Source: Parietaria judaica | Lineage: Eukaryota; Streptophyta; Magnoliopsida; Rosales; Urticaceae | DNA length: 64,000 nt | NCBI GenBank assembly: GCA_954871525.1 | Contig: OX940869.1 | Span: 13,167,001-13,231,000 of the forward strand | Reading direction: 5' to 3' | The notes under the pieces: generated by a model | Told to the model about the DNA's origin: nothing | Seen by the model: only the letters and a program-made list of their open reading frames with translations | Databases searched by the model: none | Position numbers and translations under genes: made by a program | Shown here: piece by piece, positions 21,128 to 33,261 of the stretch | How positions within the stretch are numbered: position 1 is the stretch's first letter | Layout of the letters: the number at the start of each line of letters is the position of its first letter

Positions 21128-22380
21128 GCGGCGACTGGATGATCCGTTCTTCATTCTCCAACAAATGAACGAGCTGTTCATAGCGAGGGTCTTCCAAAGG
21201 TTCACGCGGCGGGACAAATCTTATATAGTACGTGTCAGCTTCCGCTGGCCGGACCTTAAGTATAGTCAATTATTCCTGCAATAAACGAAAGGATCAATAG
21301 ATGATGCCACCACAATATAACATGAATTTATTCAAGTCCCGATTGGCCGCTATGTAAACACATTACCGCTATGTAACCACATTACCACTAAGTAACTACA
21401 TCACACCTATATTAAGCAATTCACCGCGAAACCCCCGGCTCTATAACTGTATCAATCTCTGTGAATTCCTTATGATAAGTCCCGATTGGCTGCGTTTTCC
21501 ATTTTCAAATTCGTGGTTCTTCGTCCACCGACTCAAGAGGGTCAACTAAAAACGCTGCCACTTACAACAAACACTCGTACACTAAAAACTGCAGGAGTTA
21601 AAATGTTAATTTGAATGTAAGACTTAAGGAGAAAATAGACAACTAAAACATATTACATATACCTGTAGTGGGTGTAAGAACCCAAGAATGCGCATGTCCA
21701 CCTGCTTTTTGCCTAGATTTGCAAGCAACTCCTTTCTTCCCTTAGAATGGAGCTGCTCTAATGAGTACTTGAATGAAATTCTTCCCCAAGGATAAGCAAT
21801 GAATCCCTCAAGGTTTTCCACCAATAGAATAAACTCTGTAGGTGGGCAGAAATCTCTGTCCTTAAAACAGATCATTCCGAAGATGAAGTACAACAATATC
21901 AAGCGCTTTTTATCATCCTCACTCACAGGATTATCCTAAATACTTTGGATTCGCTTCAGGATCATGCTGAGTTTCACCTTCTTCTCCGTAGAATTTGGCC
22001 ATAAGCGTATCTTGAAAGCTTTGTATGGACGCTCTTGTTCCTTCTCATCTTGAGTAATCCCTATTGTTGGCAGGTTATGACAACGCAGACCGGCGAGGAT
22101 TGTAAATTCCTGAATCCCGTACTGTAATGGAACGTTTTTTACCAACATCCACATCTCCTTGTCGTGTGGTTGTTTTTCGGTGTATCTGATGAGCAAATTG
22201 CACAAAAGTTTGGCACAATGCTCCTAGTGTAGTGGGTCATCCAAAAAATACCCAAACAGGGTACTCCGGAACCACTGTAGCTCCTCATCGTTCAACCCGT
22301 TTCTAAGTTCTTTGGTATGATTGTGGAAATTTGTTTGTTTGGTGGTGAGTTTATTCTTGTAATATTATTCCTTCAACAGC

Positions 22381-23817
22381 ACTGGATGTAGCTTGAACGG
22401 CTGCAAAACAATAAAAACTAGATTAGTGCAGTTTATGGAAATATATATATAGCGGGAGTGATCTAAAGTGTACAGAGGTGATAGGTAGATAGTGGAATGA
22501 AATATTAGCGAATCAATTTAGCACATCCACTTTCCTCTTATTCGACTATTATATTACCGCTATCCGGCGAGATCTAAAATATATAGCTGTAACAAATAGA
22601 TTATATAGTGGTAGCAGATAGATTGTTGGATACAATTATATAGCGGTTGTGCTAATTGATCATTACACTCGTCCACACTCATATAATTCATCATCCAAGT
22701 ACATTTTCTTCTTAACCTAGACAATAAATTAAATCGTATGTAAACTATGAAAACTATAACAACATTACTTATGCCGGTGACGTAGTAATTTAAAGAATAA
22801 ACATTTACCTAGACCTCCATTTTAACTGCTTTGTTGATGCTGAAGAAAGGATGAAGACGATGATCGATGCCGAAATGTGCATCCGAAACCCTTTTGCACG
22901 TTTTGAACTCTTGGTCGGTGGAATATGATCGGAATATGAATAAGAATGAAAGACAATAGACGCACGAAGAGTTGGCCAACCGCTACAATAAAAGGACAAA
23001 GAAGCTCCGAAGTCAGAGAGGTGAAAGAGGGATTCCTCAAGAGGAGTTGATTTTGGAGGGAAAGTAGGAAGTTGTAGGGGTTGCGTGAGTGAGGCGACGA
23101 TGAATGTGAAATAAATATAAAAAGAAAACTTAAACAAAGGGTAAATTCGGGATTTCATTAAATGCAGTGTAACGAGAAAGGGCAAACTCGTCAATTACTT
23201 TTATTGGGGTTTAAAAATAATTATAAAAGAAATATCAGATTTATTGGGCCTTAAAAATAATTCTAAAAGAAATATCATGTTATAACGAGCTAAAACTGAA
23301 TATAAAAAATTAACAGGGACCCCGTTGAAGGCAAGAAAATAAGCAGATTGGACCCACATGCATTGATTTACAAAAAAGATATACTAAAAAAATCAAAACA
23401 ACAAACCATATATGAAACGAACACACAAAATCCACTAACACCTCATTTATATTTTTGGAAGAAGATGACTGCACTCAATAAACCATTTTCACGCTAGAGC
23501 AGACAAACATTAAGCAGAGAAACTCATGAACTAAATAACACGAGAAAAAAAATCAAGTTTATAAAAATAAAACAAAAATTGAAAGCGGAAAATAGAACAC
23601 ATACTGTCCAAGGGCTTCGGGTCTCCATGGGCTCGGAGGACCACCATTGCGTTACTGTGATTTGGCTCAATCGATTAGAGAAAGAACATATCTGGGATGA
23701 ACATTCAAGATTTAGGGCCTTTTCTCTCTTTTGTCGTAATGCGCATTTCACAATTTAATTTTTTATTATATATATATATATATTTCGTGGTAAATTATAT
23801 GAAACTCAGCGTGGACC
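22381..23817. other. Upstream part of the Ulp1 gene and right subterminal MULE DNA
   Basis: An open minus-strand frame at 23194-22805 may hold the 5' untranslated region and first exon of the Ulp1 gene. Its translation (from TLHLMKSRIYPLFKF) is not like a known domain, so I do not call it a protein. TAGCGG/CCGCTA motifs occur at 22450, 22560 and 22640. The rest is AT-rich with no gene seen. Confidence 0.35.
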
Positions 23818-23944
23818 CATTTTGGTGAGATGGATGAGACATGTATAGCCCCACGGTGGCACTTAACCACACGATAACGGCATGAGGACGGATGTGAAAC
23901 AAGATTCTAACGGTATGGACTTTTACCACCAAAATTTGAGTACA
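23818..23944 (-). repeat. Right arm of outer inverted repeat (probable MULE TIR)
   Basis: It is the reverse complement of 204-327 with few differences and ends CCAAAATTTGAGTACA. It marks the right edge of the MULE complex. Confidence 0.65.
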
Positions 23945-24082
23945 AATTTGTAATTTTTAATTTAAGTCATACTTAAAAAAAACATTTGGGTATTTTTGTT
24001 ACAAATACCTCATAAACTAATTAGCCTATAAAAATGCTTAATTATACACTATCTTAAAAATTAAAATTGATAAATTACATAG

Positions 24083-25053
24083 TGATGAAGTGTTTTCACA
24101 CACCAATAGTCACGTGAATTGTGAATGGGATTTCGATTTGATATTGCTGAGTTTTTTGTGGATTCTGACCTCCACGTCGTCAATACTTTAGACGGTGACA
24201 AATATAAATAAAATCAAAGGAATTAAGAAGAGTAGAACACCGAGGTTTTTTAGAGAGGTTCGTCCCAAGGCGGTAGTTGACTATGTCCTATGTACGTTTA
24301 TTGCTTTGAAAAGGTGATCAACCGAAACCACAAGCCAATTTCTGGTAGATCGAAAGTAAAAGATGAAACCAGTCTGAAAACAGAAATCTCACAGACTCTT
24401 TTCTCTCAGAATGAATGCTTGCGTGCGTATGATGGGGCTGTCTCCTTGCTTTTATAGGCTTCTGGTTTCTGCCCGTTGGAACTGTACGTTGGTGGTGGCT
24501 TTGAGTTCGGAGCTTGGCTTGCTGTCGAGCTGACACGTGGGCCACGTTCTAAGAGATTTGCGTAGTGGTGAACTTTGACTTGTTGTCGTGGGATTTGAAT
24601 TTGGATCGTGGCAATTTTCCAGGTCGGGTTTCGGAGGTTTGAATTGAGGTGGTTGACTTGGTCTGCTCGTGCTCAAATGTTTCGTATGCTTCTGCTCGGA
24701 TCCCTTTGTGACAATCTCTGCCCGGGGAGAGCTTTGGGTTCTTCAGGCCTTTTGGCCTGATGGAAACTTTGGATTTTAACCAAGTGTTGTCTTGAGCTGA
24801 AGTGGGATTCTTGAGCTCTGCTCGGGATTTTTCTTTAGGGCATTTTCTGCTCGTTCTTGCCTTGTGGGCTTTTAGTTCTGTCCGGGCCTGAACATAGTCG
24901 AGTGTCCATTGGGCCTCTGGGCTTTGTATTTTATAAGCCCATTTTGCATAAATATTTAATTATATTCATGACTTATGCTTTTAATTAATTTGGACCATTA
25001 ATTTAATTAATAATCTTATAATTCCTATTAAGGAACAAATTTGCACATCAACA
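24083..25053 (-). repeat. 3' LTR of Gypsy-2
   Basis: This 971-bp repeat is nearly identical to 35877-36854. A minus-strand TATA box (TATAAAAG, 24449-24456) lies in its centre. Confidence 0.9.
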
Positions 25054-25066
25054 CATAGCCCCCTAC
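25054..25066 (-). other. Polypurine tract of Gypsy-2
   Basis: Next to the 3' LTR the minus strand reads AGTAGGGGGCTATG, where plus-strand synthesis would start. Position and sense agree with a leftward element. Confidence 0.6.
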
Positions 25067-25477
25067 TATAAAAAAAATATGAAATATTATTTATAGTATA
25101 ATTTTGACAAAATCATGTAAAAATTCGTGATGAAAATTAATTAAATTTGCGAGATCAGAAATATTTGCGATTTTTACCGCGAAACTTAAATTAATTTAGG
25201 GATATCAGAACTGTTTTCATGATAATATCATATTCTTCAGAAGTCGCAATTTCTTTTGAAATCGAAATGATTTCGAACTTTTTGGAGGGAGCATTTACGA
25301 CACGTGTCGTTTTGCTCGTGACTCGAAGAAGAGGATAACCTCTTCGACTTCTGCTGACCTAGTCATCTCATCATTGCGCTGACGTGTCACGATCTGGGAA
25401 TTGATCCCAGTCGTTGGATGGTCTTCGGTGCGAGAATCGAGGGAACCCTGGCCTTGTGATTCGGGTCGATTCTCGAC

Positions 25478-25484
25478 TATAAAT
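25478..25484 (+). promoter_or_regulatory. TATA box of the Gypsy-2 antisense gene
   Basis: TATAAAT lies about 385 bp before the ATG at 25865, in plus orientation. A pyrimidine-rich leader follows, with a possible leader-intron donor (TTCAG|GTAACT, 25558). It suggests an independent promoter for the antisense gene. Confidence 0.45.
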
Positions 25485-25864
25485 GTACTTGAGTGTTTCT
25501 TCGTAGAGGTCCAATCAACTTTTTGGAACTCTACTCGGTGTGTCTCTTCTCATTCAGGTAACTGTTCATTTCCTTCTTCTATTTAAGCCTCTCTCTCTCT
25601 TCTTTTATCCTTTTTGCATTCGAGATAGAGAAAAAGGTTCTCCTTCGCCATTGCTTTTCTTCAACCTTCAAGCGATATTGTCCTAGGGTTTCCAGGTTTC
25701 TCTCCTTTTCCTACATTTCTTTTCTTTTGGTTCTAGGATTTGTTGCTATTTTTCGACCAGGACTAGGTATTCTCGGGTTTGGGATTGTGTTTGGAGATTT
25801 GGGTTCGGCTTTTTCTGGGTTTCTGGGTATTTCTGTGTGGATTCCCTTTTAAGATTTGTGAAAA

Positions 25865-28856
25865 ATGGCTGAGGGTAGCAAGAAGAGTAAGGCTAAGGGT
25901 CCGGTCATGGTTTCAGAGTTTCATCAGACCGAATCGCCTAGGTCCAGACTGAGGGAAGAGGATATCCTTCGAATCAGGTCGGAGTATGATATTCCAGAGT
26001 TTGTCCCTCTTCGGGTTCCAGATTCTGATGAATTTGCGGACTCGATCAAAGATGATTGGGTTTGAATTTATGAAAAGTATTTTCAGGATTGTGGGTTGAG
26101 ATTTCCAATTCCTAAACCTATCCTTAGGTATGTGAATCAGTTGGATATTTCTTTGACTCAGTTAAGCCCGAACTCCTATAAGATTCTGCTCGCTTACCTA
26201 GTTAGATGTAGGGAAGAGGGTTGTAACCTGTCGCTGTTCGATATACTTGAAGTGTTTATGGTCAAGAAAAATTCTAGGGCCGAGGGTAGGTTTTACATTT
26301 TGGTCAAGGGTTACAAGGGCAATTTCATTAGAGGCATTCCGAACAAAGATGACGGGTGGCAGGATAGATATTTCTTTTTTAAACCTTGATCGGGGTCTTT
26401 TGGTACTTGGGATTCCTATGTGAATAAATGGGCTCATAAGATCGGTAATTTTCTTCTAACCTTTGCTCGGGGATTTCTTTTGCTCGCTCTTCCCTTTTTC
26501 TGATTTGTTCATTTGTATTTTTCAGATCGGGAAGGGAAGAAAGTAAGTTCGAAACCTTTTGGGGAGGAGTGGATTGCTAAGAACGAAGTTCTGTTCCCGG
26601 AGGGCGGTATCGAGTCGAAAGATCTTACCGAGGAGAGATTTATTGCTTCTGGGGTTTGGCATCCGGGGTCCAGCCGCACATTTGTCGAGTACGATCAAGG
26701 TTCGAGCAGCTCCGAGGAGGAAGGTAGATTTTCTAGATTGGAATCATTTTTATTTTTTGAATTTCGAATATCTACTAATAGGCTCTGCTCATCAGATATG
26801 ACTGGCGAGCTCAATTATCGGGAATTGAGGGCTCAGCGAGCAGCCGCCAAGGCTGCCGCGTCGGGAAAGGGGAAGGAGAAGACCACTCAAGTGGTCGGAA
26901 AGGTTTCTGATCGGGCCAAAGCAGTTCCAAGGAAGGGGAAAAAGAAGGTCACTCAGGTGGCCAAGAAGACTTCTGGTCGGCCTGAGGTGGCCAAGGGAGC
27001 GAAAAAGGTCTCCGAGAAGGTTCAGGAGGCTCCTAAGGAGGGGGAGACCCGGAGGTCGGTTCCTATTTTGCCCGCTGAGGGGCTGAAGACGACTCCCAGT
27101 CCGGAGGTCACGTCGGAACAAGTCCCAGAGAGGACTGTTCTTTCGGCAGCCGAGCAAGTGGCAGCTCGCGCTGTCGCTGAGAGGGAGTTCGTCGAGATTT
27201 CTGACGAAGAGCCGACTCCGGAGCCGACCGGGGCTTCCGAGCCTTTGTCTTCTTCTGGGCTCGCGCCGGCTGAGGTCGTAAGCCCACAGATCCAGGGTAA
27301 GCGGGTTCGTTCCGCCGAGGAGGAGGTGGCTCATTAAAAGCCAAAGGGGGACGAGCTTCAAGAGGTCGTGGGGGAGACCGCGACCAAGTCTTTCTCCGAG
27401 GCGCTCCGATCTAGCAGCTCTAAGCCTCTAACCCAAGTTCAAGGTTCAGGGAAGAAAGGAGTTGTTTATAAGAAGACGACTAGTCGCGACCGGGTCTTGA
27501 TCGGGAACCTCTCCGATCGGCGCACGGATAAAATAGGTCGTGGGGTTCAGCCCACCCGAGCAGGGAGTTCGGACCCTCAGCCTGATTTTTAGAGGGTCGC
27601 CAAGGTCGCCTGGTATGGTGAGAAGGGTCTTCACGAGGCTCCCAAAATAGCTGGGAACTTGATGAAGCAACTGACGAACGGGGGAATTTCTCCCGTGAGG
27701 GACGATGACGTCACTCAGCCTCGGGCATACAATGCTTTTGCTGCTATGCACGCTAAGGTAAATGAGGTGCTTTTTATCATGCTTTTCCTTTTTGTCGTGC
27801 GCATTTTTTTTATAGAAAATTTTCTAAGTTTTTCATTTTTGCTGGCAGCTCGGAGCGTATGCCAACGAGATGGTTCTCAGATATGAGGACGCGCTCAAAG
27901 AACTTAAGGAGAGGCTGTCCGTAGCCGAGGGGGAGGGGATCAAGGCCGAACTGGCCGAGAAGGAAAGGGAGCTGGCCCGAGTGAACACCGAGCTTGAAAA
28001 GAGTTTCGGGCAATTGGCGCTGAGGGACAGGGAGGTCCCCGAGTTGAAGCGCTTGGTCGGGGTGAGGGACCATAAGATTAAGGCCTTGGAGATTACCGAG
28101 GTGGATCTTCGGGAGAAGCTGGTCAATGCTTTTGCCTTGGTCTCCAAGGCCCAGGCGGCCGAGAAAACGGCACTTGCGTTGCTCACCACTTCTGATGTTG
28201 CGTTGGGCCAGGCTACGAACAACATGAGGGAGCTTCGCGAGGAGATGGTCGCGCTGAAAGTGGATCATTCTTGCGCCCTTGATAAGCTAACCGCGGCTCG
28301 GGTTGAGGCAGCTTCTGAGAAAGAAGTCGCCAAGGCTGTTCGGCGCAAGTATCGCAAGCGCGTTCAGCAAAGGGACGCAGTGATTGCTAACCACGAGAAA
28401 ATCGCATACGATACCAAGATCCTTCATCAGGTTCAGGGCAACGTGGCGATCATCGGTGAGATACTTGAGGGTAAACTCACCGACTTTTCGGGCGAGCTGG
28501 AAATTCTCACGGAGGACAAGTCTACGTATGAAGACCTCCTGGCCGGGTAACCGGCACCCGTGATGGACTCTCCAGCTCTCTCTCCCGAGTTTAACCTGAC
28601 AGAGGGTGGTTGTATTGCAGATCCTGAGCCGAGCCTGAATACAGCGATCCTATTGGAAGAGGGCGCCCCTACCGAGCCGACCTCGAGTGAACCAACCCAG
28701 ATTGAGCCTGAGGTTACCCCGTCCGAATAAAACCCGATTCCGACCGACCTAACCCCGTCCGAGCCGAATGTACATCTCCCCACCATATCGAGTGCGACTG
28801 AGCCGAACCCGACCGAACCGACGCAGCGAGTAGAGGCCTCTTCCGACGCTGCCTAA
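25865..28856 (+). pseudogene. Antisense spliced gene of Gypsy-2 (putative gypsy-type transposon protein)
   Basis: The frame starts MAEGSKKSKAKG at 25865. Residues ~70-150 (ILRYVNQLDISLTQLSPNSY, YKILLAYLVR) match the 'putative gypsy type transposon' domain of Tat-lineage antisense ORFs. Three introns with GT-AG ends restore the frame exactly: 26445-26525, 26724-26795 and 27758-27848. A Lys/Ala-rich middle (26800-27330) and a long coiled coil (27849-28546) follow, then a Pro/Glu/Thr-rich tail to TAA at 28854-28856. A fourth possible intron (28547-28620) does not keep frame. Stops at 26063, 26387, 27335 and 27590 break the copy. It is opposite in sense to gag-pol; its function is unknown. Confidence 0.75.
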
Positions 28857-29993
28857 AGAAGGCAGCCATCTCTGAGCTTGTTGCACTTCTTTCTCTTTTA
28901 TTTTTGAATAAGTATCGAACATCGTTTCTGCCCGCGGTTAGGGCCTTATTTCGGGCAGGTCGTGGGATCTGAACCCTCTTTTTGTAATTTTCTTTTATCA
29001 TTTTGCAAGTACTCTGCCCGTGGTTAGGGCCTTTTCTAATAATTTGTCATCTTTTTTGTGAGAATTATTGTTCTGAAAAATAAATTGCTATCTTTATTGC
29101 AGAAATTAAAATAAATAGCTGTTTTTTGTACACATTGTGAATAATAATCTGTTGCTCTACTTTTTTATCTGTGTATCCGACCAGGATATTTTTATCAACT
29201 CTCAGATCGAATATCCTGATCTTACTACTTATGTTAGGAAAAAATTTGATACGTTCTAGCTTAATCGAGCTTAAGGGTAGTGAATAATGAAATATGTTTA
29301 GGGTTTGTAGTACCTCGGAGAGTAGATGTTCGTTTGCCTGATGCTGTTCTTCGAGCAGCTCTGTAGTGGCCTCCGAGACTGAGCTAGGTGTGGGGGCCTT
29401 TGGGGGCAGGGTTTGATATGGTATGGTACCCAAAAAAGTATGTTACTTGCGAAGAAATGGTATGGCACCCGGGCAAGTATGTTACTTGCAAAGAAAAGGT
29501 CTGGTACCCGGGCAAGTATGTTACTTGCAAAGAAAAGGGTATGGCACCCAGGCAAGTATGTTACTTGCAAAGAAAGGGTTTGATACCCATGCAAATGCCA
29601 GAACTTGTTGTTCTGGACTTAACGATTTCTACAATTTATGGGTTGTTGATAATATTTTGAATGTGCACGACAATGGTTATGCGATGATTATGTTTTTCGT
29701 GTAGATTTTGCTATGATTTACTTAATAATATGAGTATTCAAAAAATGAAATGAATTTCTTTTGAAATTGAGATCACTTACTCGTGTCCGGATATTACTCG
29801 GGCAGTTCTTTAGGAGATTGTTGAAGTCGAGATTCTTCCTTTGATTAAACACTTTATTTTGGGGAGTAGGGGCGTGTAGAGTCGTTGGGTTTGTTGGGGC
29901 TGTGTTCGACCGCTTCTGGCCAAACTGCCTACGTACCCGACTTTCTGGGGATCAAGCCATTACGCAGTTCCTGGGAAGTCAATTTCTGACTTT
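28857..29993. other. Spacer between antisense gene and integrase
   Basis: It contains the 3' end of the antisense transcript unit and the short tandem repeats at 29421-29590. No other coding region is seen. Confidence 0.45.
29421..29590. repeat. ~40-bp tandem repeats in Gypsy-2
   Basis: Four units of about 40 bp, each with GTATGTTACTTGCAAAGAAA followed by GGTATGGCACCC or a close variant. They lie just downstream of integrase, the same location as the 111-bp array in Gypsy-1. Confidence 0.8.
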
Positions 29994-31230
29994 TTATGCG
30001 TAGTACTTTCTGAGATGCATAGCGTTCCAGCTCCAAAGGACTCTCGATCCGTCAGGGGTTGCTAGTTTGTATACACCGGGCTTTACTACTTCAGTAACGA
30101 TATAGGGTCCTTCCCAGTTAGCCCCCAATTTATCGGCGTTGGGCTCGGCAGTGTTTTGGAAGACCCGTCTGAGGACCAATTCCCGGGATGTGAATCTGCG
30201 ATGCTTAACTTTAGAATTGTAATATCTAGCTACTGAGTTTTGGTAGTTAGTAATTTGAATTAAGTCTTGTTCGCATCGTTCATCTGCGTGGTCAAGTTGG
30301 TCTAGTCTCATTTCATCGTTAATCTCTGCGTTGTCGGGAGCGTACTCCCTCATGAGACTAGGGGCCTTGATCTCGGCTGGTACGACTGCTTCGGTGCCGT
30401 ATACCATCGAAAATGGGGTTTCTCCCGTTGCTCTCCGCGGGGTGGTCATGTATGACCATAAAACTCCTATGAGCTCATCGGCCTATCGACTCTTTTTGGT
30501 GTCAAGTCTTTTCTTGATACCATCCACGATGATCCGGTTAGACTTCCGCCTGACCGTTTCCTTGCGGATATCTAGGAGTGGATGTGTTTAGGGAAATCTT
30601 CCAGTTATAGCAGAAATTCTAGAACCTGTTTGACACGAACTGGGGTCCGTTGTCGGCAATGATTTCCTTGGGCAATCTGAAGCGACTTATGATGTTTTTC
30701 CACACATAGTGTTCCACATCCGAGTCTTTGATGTTGGCGTAAGATTCAGCTTCCACCCACTTCGAGAAATAGTCCGTCACGACCAGTAGAAATATTTTCC
30801 CGGATGGTGCCAGGTGAAAAGGTCCTACTATGTCCATGGACCATTTCATGAATGGGTAGGGTACTGAGACTGACGACAACTTCTCTGCCGGACAATGTAT
30901 GGTCGGCGAATGACGCTGACATTTGTCGCATCGCTTGGCGTGAGTTTCCGCATCGGCTAACATGGTTGGCCAAAAGAAACACTGCCGCTTCGCTTTGTTA
31001 GAAAGCGATCTCCCACCGGAATGGTTTCCGCATTCTCCGTCGTGGATCTCTTGCAATACGATTTTAGCTTCGGCCTTTCCAAAGCATCTTAGGTAGGGTC
31101 CGGAGTAACTTCTTTTATACAATTTTCTGTTTATCATGCAGAACCTAGCACTTTGAATGCGGAGTTTCCGGGCCTTCTGCTTATCCTGGGGTTTTTCTCC
31201 CGTCAGTATATAATTCAGTATGGGAGTTCT
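29994..31230 (-). pseudogene. Gypsy-2 integrase
   Basis: The frame 31137-30619 has the HHCC zinc finger (IHDGECGNHSGG, then CDKCQRH) and the catalytic core with Asp residues in KWSMDIVGPFH and IIADNGPQF. The third acidic residue lies in PQGNGQAEV near 30590. The C-terminal part is a separate frame, 30449-29994 (GETPFSMVYGTEAVVPAE, then LGANWEGPYIVTEV). A stop and frame changes separate the parts at 30619-30450. It would insert element cDNA into chromosomes in the nucleus. It is inactive as it stands. Confidence 0.8.
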
Positions 31231-33204
31231 CTAGTCTTGCACACCTGTTCGGATACTGTGGACGTGTAGACTTACACTGGGTTCGTCTATTACTTCCACG
31301 GGAATTATCCTCTTTGCCTCGGGGTCCGAAGTGGATGCTAGTCCGGCTAGAGCATCAGCCGAAGAATTTTCACTTCGTGGTATCTGACCTACCTCAATTT
31401 TGTCGAATTGAGAGATCAGGTCCTTGACCACCGCGAGATATTTTTCCATGCGATCGTCCCTGGTGGTATACTCGCCACTGATTTAGCTGGTGACCAGTTT
31501 AGAGTTCGAATGAGCCCTAACTTTCCTGGCCCCAACTGCCTTGGCCAGTTTTAACCCTGCTATCAGTGCCTCGTAATCCGTCTCGTTGTTCGTGACATGG
31601 AATCATAGCCTGAAAGACTGTTCCAAAACCTCTCCGGTTGGGGAAATCAAGCGTATTCCTATTCCGGATCTGCCCTTATTTGATGCCCCGTCTACTTCGA
31701 GACGCCATTCTTCGTTCACTTTCTTTCCCGTTGGATCATCCGTTGGGAGTTCGATTAGGAAGTCGGCTAGCACTTGGGACTTAGCGCACGTTCGAATTTT
31801 ATATTCGATGTTGAATTCGCTTAGTTCGACGGCCTATTTTATCAGTCTCCCTGATTGGTTTGGGCTATGGAAGATTACCCTTAAGGGTTTAGTTGTCATC
31901 ACCAAGATGGTATGAGACTGGAAGTATGGCCGGAGTTTTCGCGCTGAGGTTATCATAGGTAAAGCTAGTTTTTCCATAGCGGGATACCTTGTTTCTGCGT
32001 CCTCCAGCGATTTGCTGACGTAGAAAATTGGTCTTTGTTCGCCTCTATCTTCCCGGACGATTACGCCGCTGACGGTCGAGAGGGATACTGCTAAGTATAG
32101 TAGCAAGGATTCTCCTGTAATCGGACGGGATAGTATCGGTGGCGTTGATAGGTACCTTTTTAGGTCTTGGAATGCTTTTTTGCATTCTTCGGTCCATTCG
32201 AATTTTTTGTTGCCTCTTATGATCTTATAGAAGGGAAAACATTTGTCCGTAGACCTCGAGATGAACCGATTGAGGGCCGTTATCCTTCCGGCCAGTCTCT
32301 GCGTTTCTTGAACAGTCCTTAGGGAGGGCATGTTCAGGAGAGCTTTCATTTGATCCGGGTTGGCCTCTATTCCTCGTTGGGTTACCAGGTAACCGAGGAA
32401 CTTTCCGGATGTTACTCCGAAAGTGCATTTAGCGGGGTTGAGCTTCATTTGGTACTTTCTGAGTATCGCGAAGCATTGTTCTAGGTGAGACACGTGGTCT
32501 GTGGCCTTGGTGGATTTCACAAGCATATCATCGATATAGACATCCATTGTTTTTCTGAGTTGTTCGGCAAACATTTGGTTGACCAGCCGTTGATAGGTTG
32601 CCCCCGCGTTTTTGAGTCCAAAGGGCATTACCTTATAGCAATAAATTCCTCGGTATGTTATGAACGCGGTCTTTTCTTGGTCTTTGGGGTGCATCAAGAT
32701 TTGATTATACCCGGAGAAAGCGTCCATGAAGGACATGAGCTCATGTCCGCAGGTAGCCTCCACTAAGCGGTCGATGTGAGGCATAGGGAAGCTATCCTTG
32801 GGACATGCTTTGTTCAGGTCGGTGAAGTCGATGCAGACTCTTGCCATCCCGTTCTTTTTCTTAACCACCACTGTATTGGCCAACCAGTCTAGGTATTTTA
32901 CCTCCCTGATGTAGCCGGTCTTTTGTAGTTTTTTGACCTCATCATTTACCGCCTGGGCCCGGTCAGGTCCTAATTTTCTCCTCTTTTGCTTCACCGGCTT
33001 ATGGCTCGGGTCCACGTTGAGGCGATGGGCAGTTATGCTCGGGTCTATTCTCGGCATGTCTTCGTGGGACCACGCGAAACAATCGTGGTTCTTTGAGAGG
33101 AATTTGATCAGCCTTTTTCTGACGTCATTGTCCAGGTTGACCCCGATTCCCACTTTATGATCGGGATTCTGCGGGTCGATTTGGACCTGGTGCGTCATTT
33201 CCAA
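31231..33204 (-). pseudogene. Gypsy-2 reverse transcriptase and RNase H
   Basis: A 456-codon frame (33204-31834) has the full RT with ARVCIDFTDLNKACPKDSFP, FMDAFSGYNQI and the catalytic VYIDDMLVKS, then the start of RNase H (YFVSKSL region, VSGVIVREDRGEQ). TAG at 31834-31836 replaces the Trp expected after RLIK. RNase H continues in frame (WRLEVDGASNKGRSGIG near 31700, NNETDYEALIAGLKLAK near 31590) with further stops at about 31609, 31481 and 31231. RT copies element RNA into DNA in cytoplasmic particles. The RT domain itself is uninterrupted, the best-kept enzyme of this element. Confidence 0.85.
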
Positions 33205-33261
33205 ATATGGGCCGTCGTTGTCGTCGACCCTTTCTTGGCTGAATCTTTTTCCCCTACCGAC

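Larger units (their letters stand above)
18591..22380 (-). pseudogene. Ulp1-like (C48) cysteine protease gene carried by the MULE
   Basis: Read leftward: DUF1985-like exons (22205-21936, LLIRYTEKQPHDKEMWMLVK; 21926-21624), a region with short repeats (21270-20760), a Glu/Lys-rich coiled coil (20375-19794), a small exon (19455 to ~19273) and the protease domain (19226-18591). The protease shows the catalytic His (NLHWISCKVDL), Asp (FVVFDSSS) and Cys (KYGGDCGIFYM). Such proteases cleave SUMO or related tags; the role of transposon-borne copies is unclear. TGA at 19002-19004 replaces the Trp of GKPW. More stops occur in the coiled coil (TAA and TAG near 20124 and 20055). The joint near 19226-19273 lacks a GT donor. 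The natural stop lies within the target duplication of the foldback element. Exon limits above 20.4 kb are uncertain. Confidence 0.75.
204..23944. mobile_element. Composite Mutator-like (MULE) complex with transposase and Ulp1 genes
   Basis: A ~125-bp segment at 204-327 recurs in inverted orientation at 23818-23944. Between the two arms lie a leftward MULE transposase (13741 to ~780), a leftward Ulp1-type protease gene, a second rightward MULE transposase and a foldback element. Plant MULEs that carry Ulp1-like protease genes are a known class (Kaonashi/CUMULE type), and this content fits that class. The Gypsy element at 1153-12008 is a later insertion. Whether one element or two nested MULEs fill the interval is not settled, because only the outer inverted repeat was found. 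A weak candidate target duplication (TTAAGTCGT at 195-203, TTAAGTCAT at 23962-23970) would need a 17-bp gap at the right end and is not convincing. Confidence 0.6.
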
